This document shows, piece after piece, positions 42,931 through 52,321 of a stretch of 64,000 nt of DNA (its first letter is position 1; every line of letters begins with the position of its first letter). The notes beneath the pieces were generated by a model, which saw only the letters and a program-made list of their open reading frames with translations, was not told the origin of the DNA and did not search any database. A program made the position numbers and the translations under genes. Origin of the DNA: Parabacteroides distasonis (GTDB taxonomy: Bacteria; Bacteroidota; Bacteroidia; Bacteroidales; Tannerellaceae); NCBI GenBank assembly GCA_021531385.1, contig JAFBIR010000014.1, forward strand, positions 17,596 to 81,595, given 5' to 3'.

Positions 42931-43963
42931 CCGATTGAACATACAAGATGTGGCGGAACTCTTGGTGGAGCGCACTGGACGAACGCATGAGGAGGCTGAA
43001 CGCTTCCTGCGTTTGTTGGTGGAGTCGATCACCAATGGTGTCTTGCAAGATCACTTGGTGAAGGTCAAAGGGATCGGTACGTTTAAGCTGATCGAGGTTG
43101 AGGCCAGGGAGAGTATGCACGTCCATACCGGTGAGCGTTTCCTGATTCCTGCCCACTATAAATTCTCTTATACGCCAGACAAGGAGTTGCGTGAGGCCGT
43201 GAACCGTCCCTTCTCCGCTTTTGAGACGACTGAGATCTTGAATCCGGTCATCGGTGAGGGATTGGAAGAGGAGGTGCTTTCTCCCACTGCGGAACCTGAG
43301 AAGATGAACGTGGAGGAATCGGTGGAGGAGTTGCTCCCAGATCGAGAGATACCCTTGCCCAAACAGGAAGTGAATCCGGAGGAAACCCCAGTCAAACCGA
43401 TGGAGTCAGTGGCCGCTGCTCAATTGCCTGTACAGCCTCAGATGCCATTGTCGGAGAAGCGATCTGCGTGGTCTTGGCTACGTTATGTAGCCGTAGCGCT
43501 TCTGTTGGTCGTCGTGGCCGGTGTCTTTTATTTCATGGGTAGAAATGCGGCTTATAAGACGTTACAGCTGACGCAAGCACCGGATGTTAGGAAAGAACAA
43601 CCGGTTGCTCCATTGGTGAAGGTACTTGAAGATTCTTTGAAATTCACACCACAAAGCTCTACTACTACTGAGCCAGAGGCTGAGGAGAACGAATCGGTAA
43701 AACCTGTAGAAGAGTCTGTAAAGAAGGTAGTCATCCAGCGGGGGGATCGATTGACCAATATCGCTTTAGCACATTATGGCCACAAACTTTTTTGGGTATA
43801 TATCTATCAGCATAACAAATCATTGATAGATGATCCCAACAATGTGCCGATAGGTACGGAACTAATCCTTCCACCTGCACAACAATATGGGATAAATGCC
43901 AAAAGTCGGGCGTCGTTAGAGGCCGCTGCCGCCTTGCAGACAGAGATCCTGACCCGCAAGTAG
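42923..43963 (+). CDS. HU domain - transmembrane - LysM-like protein
   Basis: 346 residues. Residues 1-95 form an HU domain (IQDVAELLVERTGRTHEEAE; VKGIGTFKLIEVEARESMHV). After an acidic/proline-rich linker comes one membrane helix (~residues 190-210, YVAVALLLVVVAGVFYFMG). A second linker leads to a C-terminal LysM-like domain (~residues 275-325, IQRGDRLTNIALAHYGH, KSLIDDPNNVPIG). This layout would tie DNA in the cytoplasm to peptidoglycan in the periplasm through one membrane span. It is conserved in Bacteroidales next to rimO, but its function is not established to my knowledge. It is the last gene of the ftsY operon; 143 bases follow before the bat operon. Confidence 0.88.
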   Translation: MNNRLNIQDVAELLVERTGRTHEEAERFLRLLVESITNGVLQDHLVKVKGIGTFKLIEVEARESMHVHTGERFLIPAHYKFSYTPDKELREAVNRPFSAFETTEILNPVIGEGLEEEVLSPTAEPEKMNVEESVEELLPDREIPLPKQEVNPEETPVKPMESVAAAQLPVQPQMPLSEKRSAWSWLRYVAVALLLVVVAGVFYFMGRNAAYKTLQLTQAPDVRKEQPVAPLVKVLEDSLKFTPQSSTTTEPEAEENESVKPVEESVKKVVIQRGDRLTNIALAHYGHKLFWVYIYQHNKSLIDDPNNVPIGTELILPPAQQYGINAKSRASLEAAAALQTEILTRK

Positions 43964-44029
43964 TTGCCCGGAAGGTGGTGGGTTAGTATTATTTAACCTC
44001 AAAAGTGAAGCGGGCATATTGATCATGGC

Positions 44030-44038
44030 TAATTTTGC
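44030..44038 (+). promoter_or_regulatory. -7 element (TAATTTTGC) for the bat operon
   Basis: A perfect TAnnTTTGC located 68 bases before the MoxR ATG. No clear TTTG box at 19-21 bases upstream. Confidence 0.5.
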
Positions 44039-44106
44039 GCAGTGTAAAAATAGACAAGTAACAGAGTAATATATAGAAACGTAAAAACATAATAGAGAAA
44101 AATCTT

Positions 44107-45102
44107 ATGAGTCAGACAATAGACATTCGCGAGTTGAATGAGCGAATTGAGAGTAAGAGTTCCTTTGTGAACATGATTACGATGGGAATGGACAAGGTTA
44201 TCGTCGGTCAGAAGCATTTGGTAGAATCCTTATTGATCGGTTTGCTGTCGGATGGACATATCTTATTGGAAGGTGTCCCCGGTTTGGCAAAGACATTAGC
44301 CATCAAAACATTGTCTTCTTTGATTGACGCAAAATATAGCCGTATCCAGTTTACGCCAGACTTGTTGCCGGCCGATGTGATCGGTACGATGATCTATAGC
44401 CAAAAGAGTGAGGAGTTTCAAGTAAAGCAGGGGCCTATCTTTGCGAACTTCGTGTTGGCAGATGAGATTAACCGTGCGCCGGCCAAGGTGCAGAGTGCTT
44501 TGCTGGAGGCGATGCAGGAGCGTCAGGTGACGATTAGTGAGAAAACCTATCAATTGCCGAAACCTTTCTTGGTCATGGCCACCCAGAACCCGATCGAGCA
44601 GGAGGGTACCTATCCGCTTCCTGAGGCACAGGTCGATCGTTTCATGTTGAAGGTAATTATCAACTACCCGAAGAAAGAAGAGGAGAAACTGATCATCCGT
44701 CAGAACATCTCTGGTGAGCGTCCCGAGATCAAGCCGATTTTGACGAAGGAGGAGATCTTGGATGCCCGCAACGTAGTGCGTGAGGTTTATTTGGATGAGA
44801 AGATCGAGCGTTATATCGTGGATATTGTCTTTGCGACTCGTTTCCCGGCTGAGGCAGGTTTGCCCAACTTGGCCAACATGATCTCTTTCGGTGCTTCCCC
44901 TCGTGCTTCCATCAACTTGGCGTTGGCCGCTCGTGCGTATGCCTTCATCAAACGTCGTGGTTATGTGATTCCGGAGGACATCCGTGCGGTTTGCCACGAT
45001 GTGATGCGTCACCGTATCGGCTTGAGCTATGAGGCTGAGGCCAACAACCTGACGGCAGAGGAGGTGATCAGTGAGATCTTGAACAAAGTTGAAGTTCCTT
45101 AA
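44107..45102 (+). CDS. MoxR-family AAA+ ATPase of the bat operon
   Basis: 331 residues with Walker A GVPGLAKTLAIK, Walker B VLADEINRAPAKVQ, the sensor region ATQNPIEQEGTYPLPEAQ and a C-terminal lid. MoxR ATPases act as chaperones for von Willebrand factor A proteins, several of which are encoded downstream. It is the first gene of the aerotolerance operon, 7 bases before the DUF58 gene. Confidence 0.95.
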   Translation: MSQTIDIRELNERIESKSSFVNMITMGMDKVIVGQKHLVESLLIGLLSDGHILLEGVPGLAKTLAIKTLSSLIDAKYSRIQFTPDLLPADVIGTMIYSQKSEEFQVKQGPIFANFVLADEINRAPAKVQSALLEAMQERQVTISEKTYQLPKPFLVMATQNPIEQEGTYPLPEAQVDRFMLKVIINYPKKEEEKLIIRQNISGERPEIKPILTKEEILDARNVVREVYLDEKIERYIVDIVFATRFPAEAGLPNLANMISFGASPRASINLALAARAYAFIKRRGYVIPEDIRAVCHDVMRHRIGLSYEAEANNLTAEEVISEILNKVEVP

Positions 45103-45109
45103 TTGAGCG

Positions 45110-45979
45110 ATGGAAACCAGTGAGTTATTAAAGAAGGTTCGCCAGATCGAGATCAAGACACGTGGTCTTTCTCGCAATATCTTCGCCGGACAATACCACT
45201 CGGCTTTCAAGGGTAGGGGTATGGCTTTCAGTGAGGTGCGCGAGTATCAATATGGCGATGATATTCGTGACATTGATTGGAATGTGACCGCCCGCTATGT
45301 ACGTCCGTATGTGAAGGTGTTCGAGGAGGAGCGTGAGCTGACGGTGATGCTCTTGGTGGATGTCTCTGGCAGTCGTGATTTTGGATCGGTCAATGTCATG
45401 AAGAAAGAGGTGATGACGGAGATCGCCGCTACCTTGGCCTTCTCGGCCATCCAGAACAACGATAAGATTGGCGTGATCTTTTTCTCCGACCGGATCGAGA
45501 AGTTCATCCCGCCTCAGAAGGGAAAGAAGCATATCCTCTATATTATCCGTGAGTTGATTGATTTTAAGCCGGAGGCAAAGCGTACGGACATTGGTCAAGT
45601 GCTGAAATACCTGACCAATGCGATCAAGAAGCGTTGCACGGCCTTTCTGATTTCCGATTTCATCGACAAGGGAGGATTCAAGGATGCCTTGACCGTGGCT
45701 AACCGGAAGCACGATATGGTAGCGATACAGGTTTATGACCAGCGTGAGACGGAGTTGCCAGCGGTAGGTCTGATGAAGATCAAGGATGCGGAAACCGGGC
45801 AGGAGCGCTGGATTGATAGCGGTTCGGCTCGTGTGCGTGAGGCTTATAAGACTTGGTGGGAGAAACGTCAGACGGCCATGAGCGATACGTTCAAGAAGTG
45901 CCGTGTGGATACGGTCTCTATACGAACGGAGGATGATTATGTGAAAGCGTTGATTGCGCTTTTTGACAAACGTAGTTGA
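45110..45979 (+). CDS. DUF58 domain protein of the bat operon
   Basis: 289 residues. It has the DUF58 core with GMAFSEVREYQYGDDIRDID and NVTARYVRPYVKVFEEE, followed by a vWA-like region (LLVDVSGSRDFG, a MIDAS-type DxSxS). No membrane segment is predicted. DUF58 proteins accompany MoxR ATPases and are thought to form complexes with them. It lies between the moxR gene and a membrane protein gene. Confidence 0.92.
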   Translation: METSELLKKVRQIEIKTRGLSRNIFAGQYHSAFKGRGMAFSEVREYQYGDDIRDIDWNVTARYVRPYVKVFEEERELTVMLLVDVSGSRDFGSVNVMKKEVMTEIAATLAFSAIQNNDKIGVIFFSDRIEKFIPPQKGKKHILYIIRELIDFKPEAKRTDIGQVLKYLTNAIKKRCTAFLISDFIDKGGFKDALTVANRKHDMVAIQVYDQRETELPAVGLMKIKDAETGQERWIDSGSARVREAYKTWWEKRQTAMSDTFKKCRVDTVSIRTEDDYVKALIALFDKRS

Positions 45980-45990
45980 AAGGTAAATAG

Positions 45991-46965
45991 ATGAAATTGA
46001 TAAAAAACACCCTCTTGTCGCTCATCGGTTTGGCTTTCCTTTGCTGTGGGAAGGTGGAGGCGCAACAACGCCCGTTGATAGATGTAGCGATCGACTCGGC
46101 TGCGATCCTGATTGGTGAGCAGACGGTGTTGCATTTGACGGTTACGGCTGATCAAGACCGTCCGGTGCAGGTGGTCATTCCGAATGATACGCTGATGGCC
46201 GGTGTGGAGGTGCTGAACCTCTCGAAACCGGACTCCACGAAAATTGAGAATAACCGGATGGTGATCAAGCAAGACGTGCTGATCACCTCATTTGACTCGT
46301 CGCTTTATCTCTTGCCTCCATTGAAGGTCATAGATGGTACCGATACGGTCTATTCCAACCAAGTGGCCTTGAAAGTCTCTACCTTGCCTGTCAATGTGGA
46401 GAATCCTGAGGAGTTTTTCGACATCAAGCAGGTATGGAAACCACCTTTTGTGCTGGCTGACTATTACCCTATTATAATAGGTATATTGCTGGTTCTGTTG
46501 TTAGCAGCCTTGGCTTGGTATATCTGGAAGCGGATGCGTGAGCGGAAATCGTTGATCCCCTTCAAGAAAGAGGAGCCGAAATTGCCCCCTCATGAACAGG
46601 CGATCAAGGAGCTGGACGAGATCAAGCAGCAGAAGCTGTGGCAACAGGGACGTAGTAAGGAGTATTACACCTTGATCACGGAGACCCTGCGTCGCTATAT
46701 GGTCGATCGTTTCGGTATCAATGCGATGGAGATGACCTCTGACGAGATCTTGGCGTTGATCAAACAGACGACCGAGGCACAGAGTGTCTATGATAACTTG
46801 AGGCAGATCCTTTCGTTGGCGGATTTCGTGAAGTTCGCCAAGATGAACCCGCTGCCTGACGAGAATGATTTAAGCTTGATGAACGCATACCTCTTTGTCA
46901 ACCAGACGAAGGTGGTAGAGCTTCCCAAGCCAGAAGATGAATCAACCGAAAAGAAAGAGGAGTAA
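45991..46965 (+). CDS. Membrane protein of the bat operon (BatD-like N-terminal domain)
   Basis: 324 residues. The signal peptide (LLSLIGLAFLCCGKVEAQ) is followed by a periplasmic Ig-like domain (~25-145), one membrane helix (~157-178, YYPIIIGILLVLLLAALAWY) and a cytoplasmic helical region (LPPHEQAIKELDEIKQQKLW; YMVDRFGINAMEMTSDEILAL). The C-terminal half resembles DUF4381-type proteins. It is always found between the DUF58 and BatA genes in Bacteroidetes. The gene has no common symbol. It ends 5 bases before batA. Confidence 0.85.
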   Translation: MKLIKNTLLSLIGLAFLCCGKVEAQQRPLIDVAIDSAAILIGEQTVLHLTVTADQDRPVQVVIPNDTLMAGVEVLNLSKPDSTKIENNRMVIKQDVLITSFDSSLYLLPPLKVIDGTDTVYSNQVALKVSTLPVNVENPEEFFDIKQVWKPPFVLADYYPIIIGILLVLLLAALAWYIWKRMRERKSLIPFKKEEPKLPPHEQAIKELDEIKQQKLWQQGRSKEYYTLITETLRRYMVDRFGINAMEMTSDEILALIKQTTEAQSVYDNLRQILSLADFVKFAKMNPLPDENDLSLMNAYLFVNQTKVVELPKPEDESTEKKEE

Positions 46966-46970
46966 ACGAG

Positions 46971-47957
46971 ATGGTTTTTGCGAATCCCCATTATTTATAT
47001 TTGTTGTTGTTGCTGATCCCGATGGTGGGATGGTATATCTACAAGTTGAGCAAGAACCAAGCCAGCTTGCAGGTCTCCTCTTCAGAGGCGTTCGATGCGC
47101 CTGAGGCTTCCTCCTGGATTGTCTATCTGCGCCATCTGCCTTTCGTATGCAGGCTTTTGGCGGTGGCTTTGCTGATCGTGGTCTTGGCCCGTCCGCAATC
47201 CACAGACAGCTGGTCCAGCTCTTCGACAGAGGGTATCGACATTATGTTGTCGATGGATATCTCTGGTAGTATGTTGGCGCAAGACTTGAAGCCCAATCGC
47301 TTGGAGGCAGCGAAAGATGTAGCGGCCTCCTTTATCAACGGTCGTCCGAATGATAACATCGGTTTAGTGGTCTTCTCCGCAGAGAGTTTTACGCAGTGTC
47401 CGTTGACCACGGATCATGCGGTGCTGTTAAACCTGTTCAAGGATATCCAGAGCGGAATGATTCAAGATGGTACGGCGATTGGCTTGGGTTTGGCGAATGC
47501 GGTGAGTCGTATCAAGGATAGTCAGGCGAAGTCGAAGGTCATCATCCTGTTGACGGATGGTTCAAACAATGCGGGCGAGATCGCTCCGGTGACAGCCGCT
47601 GAGATCGCCAAGACCTTTGGCGTGCGTGTCTATACGATCGGTGTGGGTACCCAGGGCATGGCTCCCTATCCGTTCCAGACGGCCTTTGGTGTGCAATACC
47701 AGAATATCCCCGTAGAGATTGATGAGGCCACCTTGAAACAGATCGCGGCTATCACGGGTGGTCAGTATTTCCGGGCAACGGATAATGCCAGCTTGAAGGA
47801 GATCTATGCGGAGATCGACCAGATGGAGAAGACCAAGATCAGCGTACAGGAGTTCAGCAAGAAGCAGGAGGAGTATAAGAACTGGGCGTTGCTGGTTTTT
47901 GCCTTGCTGCTGATAGAGATTTTGTTAAGGAATACATTGTTGAGAAATATACCCTAA
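46971..47957 (+). CDS. batA: Aerotolerance protein BatA (vWA)
   Basis: 328 residues. N-terminal membrane segments (~8-22 and 57-76) flank a BatA-type loop, and a vWA domain spans ~90-290 with an intact MIDAS (MDISGSML; T in PLTTDH; TDGSNNAGE). A C-terminal helix (WALLVFALLLIEILL) follows. Bat proteins support growth under oxygen stress in Bacteroides fragilis, with a proposed role in the periplasm or membrane. It lies 15 bases upstream of the batB-batC fusion gene. Confidence 0.94.
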   Translation: MVFANPHYLYLLLLLIPMVGWYIYKLSKNQASLQVSSSEAFDAPEASSWIVYLRHLPFVCRLLAVALLIVVLARPQSTDSWSSSSTEGIDIMLSMDISGSMLAQDLKPNRLEAAKDVAASFINGRPNDNIGLVVFSAESFTQCPLTTDHAVLLNLFKDIQSGMIQDGTAIGLGLANAVSRIKDSQAKSKVIILLTDGSNNAGEIAPVTAAEIAKTFGVRVYTIGVGTQGMAPYPFQTAFGVQYQNIPVEIDEATLKQIAAITGGQYFRATDNASLKEIYAEIDQMEKTKISVQEFSKKQEEYKNWALLVFALLLIEILLRNTLLRNIP

Positions 47958-47972
47958 AGGAGAAAAAGGCTT

Positions 47973-49697
47973 ATGTTTCGATTTGCACATCCGGATTTTT
48001 TATATTTGCTCTTCTTGGTGCCGGCGTTAGTGGTGTTCTACCTCTATGCCTGCTTAGCCAAACGGAGAGCGATCAAACGATATGGTAACCCCCTGTTGTT
48101 GGCGGAATTGATGCCAGAGGTATCGCCTAAACGCCAGCACTTGAAGTTTTGGCTGTTGTCCGGAGCTATTACGATGGTTATCTTTGTCATGGCGGGTCCT
48201 CAATTTGGTACGAAGTTGGAGACCGTGAAGCGACAGGGCGTGGAGATCATGGTCTGTTTAGACGTGTCCAATTCCATGTTGGCGGAGGATGTCTCCCCCA
48301 ACCGTTTGGATAAGGCGAAGCAGATGCTATCTCGCTTGACCGATGGTTTCACGAATGACAAGGTGGGATTGATCGTCTTTGCGGGCGATGCCTTCACCCA
48401 GCTGCCTATTACCTCCGATTATATCTCGGCGAAGATGTTTCTCTCATCCATCAATCCGGCCATGATCTCAACGCAAGGAACGGCAATCGGTGCGGCCATC
48501 AATTTGGCGGCTCGCTCCTTTACCCCGAATGAGAGCAGCGATAAGGCCATTGTCTTGATCACGGATGGTGAGAACCACGAGGATGATGCAGTAGGAGCAG
48601 CGAAAGCGGCTGCCGAGAAGGGTATTCATGTGAATATTGTGGGTATGGGCGATCCGAAGGGAGCGCCGATTCCTATTGACGGTAGCAACAACTATATGAA
48701 GGATAAAGAGGGTAATGTTGTCATTACCAAGTTGAACGAGGAGATGGCGCAAGGTATTGCCGCAGCGGGAAATGGCATGTATGTGCGTGCCGATAATACC
48801 AACTCTGCTTTGAAAGCCTTGCAGCAGGAGATCGACAAGATGAACAAGACGGAGTTAGACAGCAAGGTCTATTCCGAGTATGACGAGCAGTTTCAGGTCT
48901 TTGCTTGGATCGCCCTTTTCTTGCTCTTGGCTGATTTCTTGACGTTGGATCGGAAGAACCGTGTCTTCCGAAAAGTGAAGCTCTTCTCTGTGTTGTTGCT
49001 GTTGGTGATGGGACAAACAGCGGTTGCCCAAAAGGCGGAGCGTCAGCATGTGAAAGCGGGTAATAAACTCTATGAGAGCGAGAAGTTCACGGAGTCGGAG
49101 ATTGAGTATCGCAAGAGCTTGGAGGTGAATCCCCGTTCGGTGGAGGGTACCTACAACTTGGGTAATGCGCTCTATAAACAGGGTAAATTCCCGGAGGCGG
49201 CTGAGCAATACCAACTGTTGGCCGGACAGGGCGAGAAGCTGATGGAGACCCCGGAGGGCAAAGAGCGACTCTCGGGTGTCTATCATAATATGGGCAACAT
49301 CTTCATGAATGGCAAAGACTATGGCAAGGCGGTGGAGGCTTACAAGCAGTCGTTGCGTCTGAATCCTTCGGATGACGAGACGCGTTATAACTTGGCGTTG
49401 GCACAGAAGCTCCTGAGCGATCAGCAGAACCAGGATCAGAGTCAAGACCAGCAGAATGACGACAAGCAAGAGAACAAGGATCAGAAGGATGATCAACAGC
49501 AGCAGCAACAACCGCAGCAGGATGATCAGAAGCAAGACAAGACCCAGCAACAGCAGCAGCCCAACGAGCAGATGAGCAAGGATAACGCGCAGCAGATGTT
49601 GGATGCCTTCTTGCAGGATGAGAAAGACACACAAGAGAAGGTGAAGAAGGCGCAGATGCAGCAGCAACAGCGTCGGAAGACCGAAAAAGAGTGGTAA
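47973..49697 (+). CDS. batB: BatB-BatC fusion: vWA domain joined to TPR protein
   Basis: 574 residues in one uninterrupted frame. Residues 1-325 are BatB: two membrane helices, a vWA domain with MIDAS DVSNSMLAED and TDGENHEDD, then a C-terminal helix (FAWIALFLLLADFLTLD). A second hydrophobic segment at ~335-352 (VKLFSVLLLLVMGQTAVAQ) looks exactly like a BatC signal peptide with an AQ end. A TPR domain (~360-465) and a D/Q-rich low-complexity tail (~473-545, runs of Q) follow. In the related operons that I know, BatB and BatC are separate proteins, so this is a gene fusion that kept the old signal as an internal membrane segment or cleavage site. Confidence 0.9.
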   Translation: MFRFAHPDFLYLLFLVPALVVFYLYACLAKRRAIKRYGNPLLLAELMPEVSPKRQHLKFWLLSGAITMVIFVMAGPQFGTKLETVKRQGVEIMVCLDVSNSMLAEDVSPNRLDKAKQMLSRLTDGFTNDKVGLIVFAGDAFTQLPITSDYISAKMFLSSINPAMISTQGTAIGAAINLAARSFTPNESSDKAIVLITDGENHEDDAVGAAKAAAEKGIHVNIVGMGDPKGAPIPIDGSNNYMKDKEGNVVITKLNEEMAQGIAAAGNGMYVRADNTNSALKALQQEIDKMNKTELDSKVYSEYDEQFQVFAWIALFLLLADFLTLDRKNRVFRKVKLFSVLLLLVMGQTAVAQKAERQHVKAGNKLYESEKFTESEIEYRKSLEVNPRSVEGTYNLGNALYKQGKFPEAAEQYQLLAGQGEKLMETPEGKERLSGVYHNMGNIFMNGKDYGKAVEAYKQSLRLNPSDDETRYNLALAQKLLSDQQNQDQSQDQQNDDKQENKDQKDDQQQQQQPQQDDQKQDKTQQQQQPNEQMSKDNAQQMLDAFLQDEKDTQEKVKKAQMQQQQRRKTEKEW

Positions 49698-49716
49698 AAT
49701 GCAAATAACAACAGAT

Positions 49717-51540
49717 ATGAGAGATACGATAAGGAAATGGATCGGCTTCTTTTGCTTGATGCTGGTCGTGAGCATGGGGGCGAAGGCTGCGGATGTGACC
49801 TTCAAGGCTTCGGCGCCACAGGCCGTTGTCGTCGGTGAGCAATTCCGTCTCTCCTTCACGGTGAATGCCGAGGGAAAGGACTTACGGGTGCAGGAGATGC
49901 CCGATTTTGAGGTGTTGATGGGACCGTCGCAATCCACCTCTTACAGCAGTAGCTGGGTGAATGGGAAGAGTACCAGTGAGACGACGGTCACCTTTACCTA
50001 TGTGTTAATGCCTAAGAAGGAGGGAACTTTCAATATCGCACCGGCAACGATCAAGGTGAATGGAGCGAACTATACCTCCAACGGGTTAGTGATCAAGGTG
50101 CTTCCAGCTGATCAAGCAGGCAAGCAAGAGGCGGAGGAGACCTCGGCCAGTGGAACGATCTCCAACGATCGCCTGTTCGTGACGATGGATGTTTCCAAGC
50201 GAAGCGTCTATGAGCAGGAGGGCTTCTTGGTGACTTTCAAGGTCTATTCGTTGGAGAACTTCTCGATCACCGGATTGAAATACCCGGAGTTTGAGGGTTT
50301 CTTGGTACAAGAGGTCGAGTTGCCCCAAGAGAAGCAACTGACCTTGGAGAATTACAAGGGACGTAATTACCAATCAGCGGTGATGCGTCAGGTGATTCTC
50401 TATCCGCAACGTGCGGGCAAGATCACGATCGGGAGCGGAAAGTACGATGCGGTGGTGCGTGTCCGTATGCAGCCACAGCGGGGTGGAAGTATCTTTGATA
50501 GCTTCTTCGACTCCTACCGGGATGTGAGCAAGACATTGACCTCTGCTCCTGTGACGATCGACGTGAAATCGTTGCCTTCTGGCAAGCCAGCTTCCTTCGC
50601 CAGTGCGGTAGGTACCTTCAGCATGAATGCGGAGATCAGTTCCGACCGGGTGAAGACCGATGAAGCGGTGACGATCAAGTTGAAGATTACCGGTAATGGC
50701 AATGTGAAGTTGGTGAAGAACCCGGAGGTGAATTTCCCGAATGATTTCGATGTGTATGATCCCAAGGTGGAGAACGACATCAAGACCACTACTGCGGGTG
50801 TGACCGGAACGAAGAGCATCGAGTACATGGCAATCCCTCGTTATGCGGGCGACTTTGAGATTCCGGCGATCGCCTTCTCTTATTTCGACATCAAGGCAGG
50901 TGCTTACAAGACCTTGACCGCAGGCCCTTACAAATTGCATGTGGAGCAGGGAGAGGGAGGCACTGCTTCCGCTCCGGTGGTCTCTAACTTCAGCAACAAG
51001 GAGAGCGTGAAGTTTGTCGGGCAAGATATTCGCTACTTGAAGACGAAAGGCTTCTCATTCATTGAGAAGGGTGAAGGACTGTTCTTTGGCTCTTTGGGCT
51101 ATTGGCTCTGCTACCTGATCCCTGCGGTGCTGTTCGTGGCCTTCTTCGTGCTCTATCGGAAGCAGGTGAAAGAGAATGCCGATGTGGCCCGTGTACGTAC
51201 GAAAAAAGCCAACAAGATGGCCGTGAAACGTTTGAAGAATGCGGGCAAATTGATGAAGGAGAATCAGAAAGAGGCCTTCTACGACGAGGTGCTTCGTGCG
51301 TTGTGGGGCTACTTGAGCGATAAGTTGAGCATCCCGCAGGCGGCATTGACCAAAGATAATGTAGAGTCAGAGTTGGCGAAGTATGGCGTGGATGAGGCCC
51401 TGACGAAGGAGTTCATGGAGATCTTGAACACCTGCGAGTTCGCCCGTTATGCCCCCTCACAGGCTTCGGACGCGATGGATAAGCTGTATGATCAAACAGT
51501 CGATGCGATTGGTAAAATGGAGAATACGATTAAAAAGTAA
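49717..51540 (+). CDS. batD: Aerotolerance protein BatD
   Basis: 607 residues from the ATG at 49717 (MRDTIRKWIGFFCLMLVVSMG, a good signal peptide); an ATG six codons upstream is possible. The large periplasmic part has repeated Ig-like beta domains (VTFKASAPQAVVVGEQFRL; SLEVFNVDKSD-like strands; later ITGNGNVKLVKNPEVNFP). One membrane helix lies near residues ~465-487 (LCYLIPAVLFVAFFVLYRK), followed by a cytoplasmic helical tail. It belongs to the BatD family required for oxygen tolerance. It starts 19 bases after the batB-batC stop. Confidence 0.92.
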   Translation: MRDTIRKWIGFFCLMLVVSMGAKAADVTFKASAPQAVVVGEQFRLSFTVNAEGKDLRVQEMPDFEVLMGPSQSTSYSSSWVNGKSTSETTVTFTYVLMPKKEGTFNIAPATIKVNGANYTSNGLVIKVLPADQAGKQEAEETSASGTISNDRLFVTMDVSKRSVYEQEGFLVTFKVYSLENFSITGLKYPEFEGFLVQEVELPQEKQLTLENYKGRNYQSAVMRQVILYPQRAGKITIGSGKYDAVVRVRMQPQRGGSIFDSFFDSYRDVSKTLTSAPVTIDVKSLPSGKPASFASAVGTFSMNAEISSDRVKTDEAVTIKLKITGNGNVKLVKNPEVNFPNDFDVYDPKVENDIKTTTAGVTGTKSIEYMAIPRYAGDFEIPAIAFSYFDIKAGAYKTLTAGPYKLHVEQGEGGTASAPVVSNFSNKESVKFVGQDIRYLKTKGFSFIEKGEGLFFGSLGYWLCYLIPAVLFVAFFVLYRKQVKENADVARVRTKKANKMAVKRLKNAGKLMKENQKEAFYDEVLRALWGYLSDKLSIPQAALTKDNVESELAKYGVDEALTKEFMEILNTCEFARYAPSQASDAMDKLYDQTVDAIGKMENTIKK

Positions 51541-51545
51541 GAACG

Positions 51546-52313
51546 ATGAAGACAACACGATATTTCAGAAAAGTCCTCTTGACGCTTTGCTCCCTCTGTG
51601 TGGGAGTGCTGGCCATGGCGCAAGAGGCTGCCTTGAAGGAGGCAGAGACCGCTTATACGTCGGAGGATTACGCCAAGGCGATAGCGTTGTATGAGGAGGT
51701 GTTGAGCAGCCACGGTGAGTCTGCGGCTGTCTATTACAATCTGGGCAATGCCTATTATAAGGCAGGCAAGCTCGGTCCGGCTATCTTGAACTATGAGCGA
51801 TGTCTCTTGTTACAACCCGGTGACGCTGATGCCCGCTTCAACTTGCAGATGGCTCGCCAGAAGACGATTGACAAGATTGAGCCGGTCGGCGAGTTCTTCT
51901 TGGTGAAATGGGTGAAAGCGATGGCTAACTGGGCTTCGGCAGATGGCTGGGCAAAGGCGAGCATCGGCTGCTTCTGGCTCTTTATCGCCTGCTTAGTGCT
52001 TTTCTTCTTTGCCCGCTGGACCTACTTGAAGAAGATCGGCTTCTATTTGGGGCTCCTCTTCTTGGCCCTGGTGATTGTCTCTAATCTTTTTGCTAACTAC
52101 CAGAAAGGGGAGTGGGAGACACGCTCCCATGCGATTGTCTTTGCCGCTACGGTGACAGCCAAGAGCTCACCCGATGCCAGCGGTACCGATCTCTTCGTCT
52201 TGCATGAGGGCACCTATGTCTCCATCAAGAGTACGTTAGGGGCATGGAGCGAGATCGAGTTGGAGGATGGCAACGTCGGTTGGTTGCCCACTAAGGACAT
52301 TGAAACGATCTGA
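51546..52313 (+). CDS. batE: Aerotolerance protein BatE (TPR plus SH3-like)
   Basis: 255 residues. The signal peptide ends near AMAQ. Two to three TPR units run over residues ~25-110 (YAKAIALYEEVL; AAVYYNLGNAYYKAGKLG). Two membrane helices (~142-160 and 170-185) and a C-terminal bacterial SH3-like domain follow (FVLHEGTYVSIKSTLGAWSE, GNVGWLPTKDI). This is the standard BatE layout and the last Bat gene of the operon. A PAP2 gene follows after 8 bases and may be cotranscribed. Confidence 0.92.
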   Translation: MKTTRYFRKVLLTLCSLCVGVLAMAQEAALKEAETAYTSEDYAKAIALYEEVLSSHGESAAVYYNLGNAYYKAGKLGPAILNYERCLLLQPGDADARFNLQMARQKTIDKIEPVGEFFLVKWVKAMANWASADGWAKASIGCFWLFIACLVLFFFARWTYLKKIGFYLGLLFLALVIVSNLFANYQKGEWETRSHAIVFAATVTAKSSPDASGTDLFVLHEGTYVSIKSTLGAWSEIELEDGNVGWLPTKDIETI

Positions 52314-52321
52314 CGCCACCC

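Noticed and set aside
48855..49937. Long minus-strand open frame opposite the batB-batC and batD genes
   Set aside because: Its leucine runs are the complement of the glutamine-rich tail of the fusion protein; a shadow frame.
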